Part shown: positions 45,450-52,633 of the stretch, piece by piece
How the letters are laid out: every line of letters starts with the position of its first letter
How positions within the stretch are numbered: the first letter of the stretch is position 1
DNA from: JANQNX01 sp965601665
GTDB lineage: Bacteria; Pseudomonadota; Gammaproteobacteria; Eutrophobiales; Eutrophobiaceae
Direction: 5' to 3'
Assembly (NCBI GenBank): GCA_965601665.1
Contig: OZ271833.1
Coordinates: forward strand, 124,001-188,000
Length of the DNA stretch: 64,000 nt
Program-made: the position numbers and the translations under genes
Notes under the pieces: model-generated
Databases searched by the model: none
Seen by the model: only the letters and a program-made list of their open reading frames with translations
What the model was told of the DNA's origin: nothing

Positions 45450-46568
45450 CTAAAAGAGTTGCTTCATTTTTTCGAATAGCGACGGCTCAGGTACCTTAAC
45501 ATTAAAGTCATGCTTTTCAATCAGGTTCTGTGCGGTTTGTTTACCCTGGGCAACGACGTCGTTGTCAATTTTTCCATCATCAGCTGCTTCATTTATGCGC
45601 TTGATGTAATCCATTGCTGGTTTAACCTTGTTCAGCGATGCGATATACATCCAGCCATAACCTAACGTATCTGCTTTTAATGTTCCGGTTCCTTCAAAAT
45701 AAAATTTACCAAGGTTGAACTGTGCTTCTGCAATACCGTTTTCAGCAGCAAGGCTCGTCCATTTAAATGCTTCCTTGTCATTCTTGTTGATGCCCGTGCC
45801 TTTGTAATACATCAGCCCGATCTGGCTCTGTGCCGGACCAAAGCCATTATCGGCGACGTGCTTAAAATGTAGAAAAGCCTGTTGCATATTCTTTTCTACG
45901 CCGTAACCTTTTAAATACATTTTGCCCAGGTCCCAGTATGCATTCAATGCGCCGGCTGCAACCGCCTGGTTTAGCCATACGATGGCCTCGGAAAAATCCT
46001 GTTCCACACCGGTTCCGGTAACATACATCATGCCGACATTATGCATGGCGTTGCCGTCACCAAGTTCGGCACCTTTTTTAAAAAGCTCAATAGCCCTGGT
46101 TGTCTGCTGTTGGACGCCACCACGACCGTCTCGATAGATTAATGCCAGATTATATGTCGATTTAATGTCATTCAATTCCGCTGCACGCGTATACCAGTCG
46201 ACGGCTTTCGGATAATCAACGTTGCCCAGCAAACCCATTCGGTAAACCTGCGCCAGGTTGTACATGGCATCAGCTAACCCCTGATCCGCGGCCAGCTGCA
46301 ATAGTCTGATACCCTCATCAAAGTTCTGCTCAAGTTCTTTACCCTCGATATAGGCGATACCGAGCAGGGACTGTGCCGTGGCATCGCCACTATCGGCCAG
46401 TTGTTCTATCAATTGATATGCTTCTGTAACCTGGCCCGCATCATAAAGTGATTTAGCGTACTCTATTTTTTCTTCTGCAGACTGCGCCTGACCTTGTTGT
46501 GAAAATATGAACAGTAAGGCCAGGGTGATGGCTTTACACAGGCTGGAATGAAAGACAGCTTGATTCAC
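45450..46568 (-). CDS. Exported Sel1-repeat (TPR-like) protein
   Basis: 372 residues: signal peptide (1-28, ending QGQAQSA), then about seven Sel1-like repeats of roughly 36 residues (patterns such as AMHNVGMMYVTGTGVEQDFS and AQSQIGLMYYKGTGINKND). Such solenoids act as protein-protein scaffolds, mostly periplasmic or at the envelope. Start codon GTG with no clear ribosome site, so the exact start is uncertain. The role is unknown. First gene of a likely two-gene unit with the SDR. Confidence 0.8.
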   Translation of the reverse strand: MNQAVFHSSLCKAITLALLFIFSQQGQAQSAEEKIEYAKSLYDAGQVTEAYQLIEQLADSGDATAQSLLGIAYIEGKELEQNFDEGIRLLQLAADQGLADAMYNLAQVYRMGLLGNVDYPKAVDWYTRAAELNDIKSTYNLALIYRDGRGGVQQQTTRAIELFKKGAELGDGNAMHNVGMMYVTGTGVEQDFSEAIVWLNQAVAAGALNAYWDLGKMYLKGYGVEKNMQQAFLHFKHVADNGFGPAQSQIGLMYYKGTGINKNDKEAFKWTSLAAENGIAEAQFNLGKFYFEGTGTLKADTLGYGWMYIASLNKVKPAMDYIKRINEAADDGKIDNDVVAQGKQTAQNLIEKHDFNVKVPEPSLFEKMKQLF

Positions 46569-46959
46569 GGTTTATAAAATAAGGGTATATTTAAACGCAT
46601 TATTGGCACCTTATGAAACTCGCGTTCGTCGAGTCGACGTTCATCACGGGGGCGTTGCAGTTTTTTCACAGGTATATGTTTTTAACGACCATCCCTGATG
46701 TCCTTGAAAAAGAGGACACAGAAATAGACTACGCCTATCGTTATTGATGATACGCTATGTTTATACGATTAACGCAAAAAGTACACTGTCTTTTGAATCA
46801 ATTCATGCTGGCAGTGTCGACATGAACAGCAATCTTGTACTCGTGGTGAATTCATCGCTGCTGCGACCGGGTGTTCGCGTTTTATATGGATGCGCAACAT
46901 AACGACAGGCATCTGCAACAACATAGATGACAGGGTTACCGTTGCAGTATCCGGCTGGT
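46569..46959. other. 391-base gene-poor stretch
   Basis: Between the Sel1 gene start and the small DUF3149-like gene. I find no convincing coding frame, RNA or repeat; the one long reverse-strand frame here lacks a ribosome site and family resemblance. It probably holds the promoter of the Sel1-SDR unit. Confidence 0.5.
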
Positions 46960-47091
46960 TTATTCGTCGTGTGTTGATTTGTAATAAAGCAGGTACATGA
47001 TGCCGCAAACGATTATCGTCGTCGTAATTACCACTATCATGGAAGCCAGTCCTATAGGATTACCAAACAGCAGGTCAAGCCAAAGCTCCAT
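46960..47091 (-). CDS. Small single-span membrane protein, DUF3149-like
   Basis: 43 residues: MELWLDLLFGNPIGLASM, then a hydrophobic stretch (MIVVITTTIIVCGIMYLLYY), then a short charged tail. The start WLDLLFGNPIGLxSM resembles the DUF3149 family, a set of tiny membrane proteins in gammaproteobacteria of unknown function. A strong ribosome site (GGAG seven bases before the ATG) supports that it is translated. It is divergent from nothing obvious and lies upstream of cytochrome P460 on the opposite side of a 130-base gap. No function assigned. Confidence 0.7.
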   Translation of the reverse strand: MELWLDLLFGNPIGLASMIVVITTTIIVCGIMYLLYYKSTHDE

Positions 47092-47220
47092 TGTCTTTCT
47101 CCAACAGGTTACAAGGTTACCCGCATAGCGTAACTAACAGGTTTTATAGCAAAATGATCCAGATCAAATTATCCGCACTTTTTGGTAAATTAGCGGGTGA
47201 ACTAACCTTAATAAGTAATG

Positions 47221-47733
47221 TTATTGCTGCTGGAATGCTTTCAGGCTGGAATAGGAGAACATGTAATTGTTGTCCTTGTATGGACTGTGGCACGTTGCAC
47301 ATTCAAGATTATTAGCCTTGGGCGTACCATCAGTGTTATAGATTGCAAAACCCCAGTTTCCGGCACGTTCGTCACTGGCAAAGCCTGACGGCCAACTCTC
47401 GCTTTTTTCCATGACGGCTACCGCCGCAAGCGGCCCTTTCTGAAACAGGCCGTCTTCATCGGTAAGGGGTTTATTATCTTCTCCAGGTATCGTTTTATAC
47501 ACTTCCATGACGATTTTTGAACCGGGTGCAAGCTTATCTGACGGAACTGAATTCATCGCAATTTGGTTCGCATACAGCACGGCGACCTGCTTGCCATTTG
47601 TTCTATTGCGGGTGTCATACCTGGTAAACTGGTCTTGATATGCGGTTGGAAATGCAACATGTTCCGGGTTGCCACCAGCATAGGTCATTAAACTGAGTGT
47701 TATCAGACCGATAAATGTGATCCGGTTAATCAT
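47221..47733 (-). CDS. Cytochrome P460 family protein
   Basis: Periplasmic haem protein. 170 residues: signal peptide (1-20), a P460/cytochrome c'-beta beta-sandwich with KIVMEVYKTIPGED and GNWGFAIYNTDG, and one haem-binding CATCH (C145-H149). Members oxidise hydroxylamine (P460 of ammonia oxidisers) or bind NO (c'-beta). The P460 type needs a lysine cross-linked to haem; K80 is a candidate that only an alignment could confirm. No electron-transfer partner is adjacent. Confidence 0.85.
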   Translation of the reverse strand: MINRITFIGLITLSLMTYAGGNPEHVAFPTAYQDQFTRYDTRNRTNGKQVAVLYANQIAMNSVPSDKLAPGSKIVMEVYKTIPGEDNKPLTDEDGLFQKGPLAAVAVMEKSESWPSGFASDERAGNWGFAIYNTDGTPKANNLECATCHSPYKDNNYMFSYSSLKAFQQQ

Positions 47734-47796
47734 GCTTTACTCCAAACGAATAAGTGACTATTAAACAAATATAGGTCAAGAACCTGTATTTGTACA

Positions 47797-48546
47797 TTAT
47801 CGATAATTTATATAACGCTTAACAAAGCGTTCCAGGATTTGTTGCGCGTATGGCGTATGATATTGAGCTATCGTCGTTATCAGCGCTTGTGCCTGTTCCG
47901 GCGCAAAATAACCGAAGTATTTGTAAGCATTAATCCGCACCTCAAAGCCCTGGGCATCGGCCTCGGGATGGAATTGTGTAGCATAAACATTATTGCCAAC
48001 GCGAAACATCTGAATAGGGCATACCTCGCCTCGCAATAACAGGCTTGCGCCAGGCGGCAGCGAATCACATGCTTCCTTGTGGCCCAGCAATACGTCGATC
48101 CTGTCAGGAAAATCTTTCAGTAGAGGGTCCTGCTTTCCTGCATGGGTCATTGTCAGCGTAACGCAACCTACAGCCTCGCCATACTGGCGCGATATGCAAG
48201 TGCCAAGGTGATGACCGAGCAGACCATTGCCGGAACACGCCCCAAGGAATGGAAAATCCAGGGCCAGTACCTGTGCGAGAAAGTGCTGGAAATCGTCTTC
48301 AATTTTGCGTTGTATCGCTGATTTTTCAGCAGCAGGGGTACTGATATCAAATGGACTGCCACCAACGATGACAGCACTATAATCAGTCAGGCACAGTTCC
48401 GGTGGAATACCGTGCTGTTCGATGCGTATACGCCTGGTATCGGGTTCAGATAGTTTTCCGTATTTCAGGAAGGCCTCGTATTCATTATCGGCCGTAATAT
48501 CTTCAGGCCTTAATTGCATGATCAAGACTGGTTTTCGGCTACTCAT
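47797..48546 (-). CDS. Class I glutamine amidotransferase (GMP synthase-like)
   Basis: 249 residues with the class I GATase triad: nucleophile C104 in FLGACSGNGLLG, H193 and E195 in QFHPEAD. The nucleophile elbow reads C-S-G-N-G and not the usual C-x-G-x-Q. Stand-alone homologues include gamma-glutamyl hydrolases of polyamine or gamma-glutamyl compound breakdown and amidotransferase-like proteins of unknown substrate. No partner synthase is adjacent. The ATG is preferred over a TTG one codon upstream. Confidence 0.8.
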   Translation of the reverse strand: MSSRKPVLIMQLRPEDITADNEYEAFLKYGKLSEPDTRRIRIEQHGIPPELCLTDYSAVIVGGSPFDISTPAAEKSAIQRKIEDDFQHFLAQVLALDFPFLGACSGNGLLGHHLGTCISRQYGEAVGCVTLTMTHAGKQDPLLKDFPDRIDVLLGHKEACDSLPPGASLLLRGEVCPIQMFRVGNNVYATQFHPEADAQGFEVRINAYKYFGYFAPEQAQALITTIAQYHTPYAQQILERFVKRYINYR

Positions 48547-48679
48547 CAATAGAACTCAGGTAGAGGATTGCGACTTGCTAAATTCAGAATAGATTGTCGC
48601 GATAATATATAGGTACCGGGAATACACTGTCCACTGCCGAAAAGTCGAGGGAAATATAAATTGCCAAGGTATGCATCGA

Positions 48680-48719
48680 GCAGGACCTGATTATTAAAAT
48701 CCGTATCGACAGGTCCTGC
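48680..48719. repeat. Perfect 10-bp inverted repeat with 20-base spacer
   Basis: GCAGGACCTG (48680-48689) and CAGGTCCTGC (48710-48719) are exact complements separated by 20 AT-rich bases. No T-run on either side, so not a typical terminator. It lies between two minus-strand genes and could be a regulator's operator pair or an mRNA hairpin after the small lipoprotein gene. Confidence 0.55.
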
Positions 48720-48751
48720 CAGGGAAACAAGTAATGACGTGTAACCGCCTG

Positions 48752-49081
48752 TTATTCGTTGTCTGTTTCTGAACGAACAGGTGTATCCGTTTCCACTTCT
48801 TCAGCAAGCAGCACGTCCGGATCAATGCACTCAAATTCGAGCCGCTTAATGGCTTCGTGCTTACCTGGTACATAGCGTGCTATACGACCTGCTGTATCGC
48901 ACTCTCGCCTGGCGAGTTCAAGTGGCCAAAGAAAATCATCTGGATTACCACTAATGACTACGCGTTCCTCGCTGGAAGATTCAATCATGGGTTGTACAGC
49001 GCAGGCGCTGAGTAAAAACAGCAAACCTGCTAATAGTAATGAGCTGTATGCGAAATAGTATTTGCGAGCAGATAGATTCAT
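48752..49081 (-). CDS. Small lipoprotein of unknown function
   Basis: 109 residues: hydrophobic signal segment ending in lipobox LSAC followed by AVQP, then a soluble part of about 80 residues with two cysteines (RRECDTAG and LEFECIDPD) that may form a disulfide, and an acidic tail. I do not recognise a domain. A start five codons upstream is possible, but the chosen ATG gives a normal signal peptide. Gene and role unassigned. Confidence 0.6.
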   Translation of the reverse strand: MNLSARKYYFAYSSLLLAGLLFLLSACAVQPMIESSSEERVVISGNPDDFLWPLELARRECDTAGRIARYVPGKHEAIKRLEFECIDPDVLLAEEVETDTPVRSETDNE

Positions 49082-49326
49082 AATCCAGTAAAGCAATGTG
49101 TGCCTGTCTTAGATTATAGGTATTAATTACATTAATGTAACGCTTCGGGTTAATTAACTTGAATCAGGCAAAGAAATGACAGGCAGGGCTGCTAACGTCA
49201 ATGACAATACCCTGTACCTGATGGCATTGTCAGGTAAAGAATTCTACGACACTGTTATTGATACAGTCGCAATTGCTGCCGTGGTGATCAGAGTACGCGA
49301 TCAGTAATACCGTCGACTTTACATAG

Positions 49327-49770
49327 CTACATCGCAAGCGTAGGTACAACGCGTTTGCATGCCATGGCGATTACTTCAGGATGATCAAATGCAAGTTCGG
49401 GTAACGAACTGATATCAAACCATGCCGCGGCGGCAGCATCGGTCGCGGCAGTCACTTTCATTGCTTCAGGTTCGATTACAGCGGTGAATACTACGGTAAT
49501 CACCCGTTCACGAGGATCGCGATCGGGTCGACCAAAAGTGTGCAGTTGCTGTAGTGCACCGACTTTTAGTCCGGTTTCTTCATGCAGTTCACGACGGGCA
49601 GCGTGTTCCAGCTCTTCGTCTATCTCGATAAATCCGCCTGGTAATGCCCATTTACCCGCATCAGGGAAGTGTGCACGTTGTATCAACAGCAGTTTAGTGG
49701 CCTGTTGTTCGCGACAGAATACGGCAACGTCGACGGTGACTGCGGGGTGAGGATAGTCGTAGCTGTACAT
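49327..49770 (-). CDS. NUDIX hydrolase
   Basis: 147-residue phosphohydrolase with a complete Nudix box: G46-x5-E52-x7-R60-E61-L-x-E64-E65-x-G-L. The protein begins HPAVTVDVAVF and has ALPGGFIEIDEE, resembling the ADP-ribose pyrophosphatase or MutT-like branches. Substrate cannot be decided. Stands alone on the minus strand, with 230 bases of gene-free sequence behind it. Confidence 0.9.
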   Translation of the reverse strand: MYSYDYPHPAVTVDVAVFCREQQATKLLLIQRAHFPDAGKWALPGGFIEIDEELEHAARRELHEETGLKVGALQQLHTFGRPDRDPRERVITVVFTAVIEPEAMKVTAATDAAAAAWFDISSLPELAFDHPEVIAMACKRVVPTLAM

Positions 49771-49956
49771 GGCGGTTAATCCTGATTAAAAAAATTATCG
49801 GTCAGTCGTTGCATAAATAGTTTGATATTGCTGTGAATCATCTTAAAAACATTCAATTAGCAGCACTTTATCATGTCAATAGTGAAAAACCGCTAGCTTG
49901 ATAAAAAGGCATGGCTACATTATTTTACAGCCATATAACAACAATAAGTTAAAACA

Positions 49957-50109
49957 ATGATGATCATCGTACATCGCAATATTCATCAACCCAAAAGCGG
50001 ACGCCGTCAGTCTGATGGTCGTCGCTGCCAGAATATTGCCTTTTTTCCTGATCGTCGTTCAGGAAATGATCGACGCATCGTGCCCGACCGAAGACAGGCG
50101 AACCTGTAA
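49957..50109 (+). CDS. Possible small arginine-rich protein with RR repeats
   Basis: 50-residue frame starting with two ATG. It contains GRRQSDGRRCQN and then PDRRSGNDRRIVPDRR, a run of DRR repeats like those seen in unrelated short bacterial proteins and linkers. A reading frame of 44 residues lies antisense to its 3' end. Ribosome site weak. It could be real or chance. The rest of the 420-base gap before chaN has nothing more. Confidence 0.4.
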   Translation: MMIIVHRNIHQPKSGRRQSDGRRCQNIAFFPDRRSGNDRRIVPDRRQANL

Positions 50110-50191
50110 GTTGTAAGCTGGTTGAACGTTTCTGCCTGTAACCGGGTCAATAGCGTTATCTTTTAATAATTCATTCACTTTGCTGGTTTTC

Positions 50192-51139
50192 ATGTTCGTA
50201 GTTTCGCGCCGTCTGATTATTGCTACTGTTTTTATCCTGCCAGTTAGTGGTTGCCAGTATTTGTCGCCAGTAAGCCAATCTTCAACACTTGAACCGGTCG
50301 TGGCCGGAAAAATACTTGATGTAAAGCACATGGCTTTTGTCAGTCAGGAAGAATTGATTTCGAATTTGAAACAGTCGCAGACTATCCTGTTGGGTGAAAG
50401 ACATGATAATCAATACCACCATGAGTTACAGTCATCCCTGATATCTCAAGTAGCCGCTACCTATCAGAATAGTAGTGTTTCATTCGAAATGATAGATAAC
50501 GAACAGGCGCGAATTATCGGTGAACTGCATCGGTTGCCATTGGACGACTTGATTGAGCAACTAAAAGAAACATCAAGCGCATGGGATTACGAAACACATT
50601 ATAAACCTGTACTTGCTGCTGCACTGGATAGTCAATTAAAAATATATCCGGCCAATATTGAACTGGTCAGGCTGCGTGCCTTCATGAAGCAGGAACCGGT
50701 GGCACTGGGTTCGGAACTAGAACATTGGTTACAAAACACTCAGTTGGATCCTGAGCAGCAGGCACTTATAACAAAGGAAATGGTAAGTTCGCATTGTGGT
50801 ATGCTGGATACCGAGTCAGCCGCACCAATGGTTACCGTACAGCGCGCCAGGGATATTGCTATGACGCTAAGTCTTGTAAAAAGTGCTGCTGACAGGCGCC
50901 TGCTGATTGCAGGTGCCGGTCACGTACGCACCGATAGGGGTGTGCCCTATTATCTACAGGAAATAGCGCCTGAACTGACTGTTGTTTCGCTGGCTTTTGT
51001 CGAAGTGCAAACCGGGAGTACGGGTCTGGACTATTACCGCCAGTTCTGGGGTGGTAGTCATCTTCCGTTTGATTATGTTTGGTTTACAGGTGGAATCGAC
51101 AGGCCAGACCCTTGTGACGCTTTCAATTTACGCGGCTAA
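50192..51139 (+). CDS. ChaN-family lipoprotein
   Basis: 315 residues: signal peptide with lipobox VSGC, then a ChaN/Tiki fold with ILLGERHDNQYHHELQSSL near the start (H residues in an EAxK-type metal site) and RRLLIAGAGHVRTDRGVP near the end. In Campylobacter, ChaN binds haem and is linked to iron uptake; many homologues have no known role. ATG preferred over TTG upstream. It converges on the slp-like gene with only 7 bases between. Confidence 0.85.
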   Translation: MFVVSRRLIIATVFILPVSGCQYLSPVSQSSTLEPVVAGKILDVKHMAFVSQEELISNLKQSQTILLGERHDNQYHHELQSSLISQVAATYQNSSVSFEMIDNEQARIIGELHRLPLDDLIEQLKETSSAWDYETHYKPVLAAALDSQLKIYPANIELVRLRAFMKQEPVALGSELEHWLQNTQLDPEQQALITKEMVSSHCGMLDTESAAPMVTVQRARDIAMTLSLVKSAADRRLLIAGAGHVRTDRGVPYYLQEIAPELTVVSLAFVEVQTGSTGLDYYRQFWGGSHLPFDYVWFTGGIDRPDPCDAFNLRG

Positions 51140-51146
51140 CCAGGTT

Positions 51147-51692
51147 TTAATAAAAACCGAACCAGTAAGGATGCCCGTAAAACGGGTAGGGGTAGCGGCC
51201 ATAAAAATAAGGATAGCCATATGGCGGCATGCGCCTGAGTTGTGTATTCGTATACTCAGGCCATAGGTAATACTGTTTTACATCAATGACGGGATAAGTG
51301 TACCTGTGGTCATCAATTGATTTTTGCATTGATTGGTTGAGGTTGCCATAGACGGTAAACTGCCTGCCCTTGGTATAGTATTCAGGATCCAGAAAACCGT
51401 TTATTCGCGCAATAAAACGTCCCTGGTAGCCGTCGTTTTCTTGTGGCCTGCCGTTACGTCTGAGTTCATGGCTAAGTATTTCTATAAGTGAATAGCTATC
51501 CTTGTTTTCTACATCAAGAATGTCACCACCCCAGCGAACCTCGCTATCCGACAGCGAGCCGCTATTCAATAGATAATCGTCATAGGTAATTTCCGGTTCA
51601 GGATGCGAGCTAATTTCCTTTGGTATATTGGATGCACAACCTGCCACGGAAAGCGTAGCCAGAATAAAAAGAATGCGAATTTGAATAGACAT
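51147..51692 (-). CDS. Slp-family outer-membrane lipoprotein
   Basis: 181 residues: signal peptide with lipobox VAGC, then the Slp family stretch with VRWGGDILDVENKDSYSLIE and GRFIARINGFLDPEYYTKGR. E. coli Slp is a starvation- and stationary-phase-induced outer-membrane lipoprotein. The C-terminal tail (YPYFYGRYPYPFYGHPYWFGFY region) is rich in tyrosine, proline and phenylalanine. Function of the family is not firm. Confidence 0.88.
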   Translation of the reverse strand: MSIQIRILFILATLSVAGCASNIPKEISSHPEPEITYDDYLLNSGSLSDSEVRWGGDILDVENKDSYSLIEILSHELRRNGRPQENDGYQGRFIARINGFLDPEYYTKGRQFTVYGNLNQSMQKSIDDHRYTYPVIDVKQYYLWPEYTNTQLRRMPPYGYPYFYGRYPYPFYGHPYWFGFY

Positions 51693-51738
51693 AAAAAAAC
51701 ACCTCTCAACTTGTCTGACAGTCTACATACAGACATGT

Positions 51739-52551
51739 TCACTGTTGACAGCTTGCACAGTAATAGTAGCGTCGACTGCCGGCAGTGTCCTTGATTACCG
51801 GGGTGTTACAGGCGAAGCATGGCTGCCCGACCCGGCTGAAGACATGGTGTCGATACTGGCCTTTGCGCCAGCCCTCTGCCTTCAGTTGCCTGGCGAGTTC
51901 AAGATCGTTGGTAATGCCGTTATGGCGGTAGGCCTGTCTCGACGTAAAAACAGCCGCATCGGCCAGTCGTGATAGCTGTTGTTCGTCACAGTCAACAGGT
52001 CGCAGTCGTGGGTTTAGCCTCGCAATAAAGAGGATTTCACTACGCAAGTAATTACCGATCCCGGCAAGGAAATGTTGATCCAGAAACAGAGATACCAGTT
52101 GTCGGCGGCAGAATTTTGCACTGGTTAGCTGAGCCATCACCGTTTCGGGTTTAATCGAAAGGACATCAGGACCTAATTTTGACAGGAAAGGGTGTTGTTT
52201 CACCTGTGCTGGTGTCAAGACAGCGATATCTGATGCGCTATATAGCAGTGCAGATTTTTTAGCATTGTGTATGGCCAGGCGCAGTTGCCTGTTAGTGCGT
52301 GGATAATCTTGTGCTTTACGGATATACCAGCGACCGTACAGCTGATTGTGACTGTAAATGCTTAGTTTATTTTCAAAATGGATTAACAGTGCCTTGCCAC
52401 GGGTTTCCACTGAAAGAATATGTTTGTCACGCAAGCGGCGCTCGAATTTTTTTAACGCCGGGAAGGCGAAATAGATCTCCTCGACTGGTGCAGCCAGTAC
52501 AGCTTTTTCTATCTTGTCAGCTGCTTTACGTATTTCCGGTCCTTCAGGCAT
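51739..52551 (-). CDS. nei: DNA glycosylase/AP lyase, Nei (endonuclease VIII)
   Basis: Excises oxidised pyrimidines from DNA and nicks the backbone. 270 residues: MPEGPEIRKAADKIEKAVL with catalytic P2 and E3, HNQLYGRW, a helix-two-turn-helix (LDQHFLAGIGNYLRSEILFI) and a C-terminal zinc finger with CFAC...CASC. Of the Nei branch rather than MutM by the EGPEI start. Cytosolic. Located between the slp-like gene and a c-di-GMP enzyme; no operon evident. Confidence 0.93.
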   Translation of the reverse strand: MPEGPEIRKAADKIEKAVLAAPVEEIYFAFPALKKFERRLRDKHILSVETRGKALLIHFENKLSIYSHNQLYGRWYIRKAQDYPRTNRQLRLAIHNAKKSALLYSASDIAVLTPAQVKQHPFLSKLGPDVLSIKPETVMAQLTSAKFCRRQLVSLFLDQHFLAGIGNYLRSEILFIARLNPRLRPVDCDEQQLSRLADAAVFTSRQAYRHNGITNDLELARQLKAEGWRKGQYRHHVFSRVGQPCFACNTPVIKDTAGSRRYYYCASCQQ

Positions 52552-52633
52552 CTCAATCTATACAATTAAATCAAGCAGACCAGGTAAGGTTGCTTGTTCT
52601 GGCAAATATCAGGAAAGTAATATGGCCTACTGC

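Noticed and set aside
46769..47008. 79-residue minus-strand frame
   Set aside because: Overlaps the better supported DUF3149-like gene and has no ribosome site.
49177..49308. Plus-strand 43-residue frame before the NUDIX gene end
   Set aside because: Weak ribosome site and no resemblance to known small proteins.
50059..50193. Minus-strand frame of 44 residues sharing CATG with the chaN start
   Set aside because: No ribosome site, no recognisable features, and it overlaps another small frame; could not be supported.
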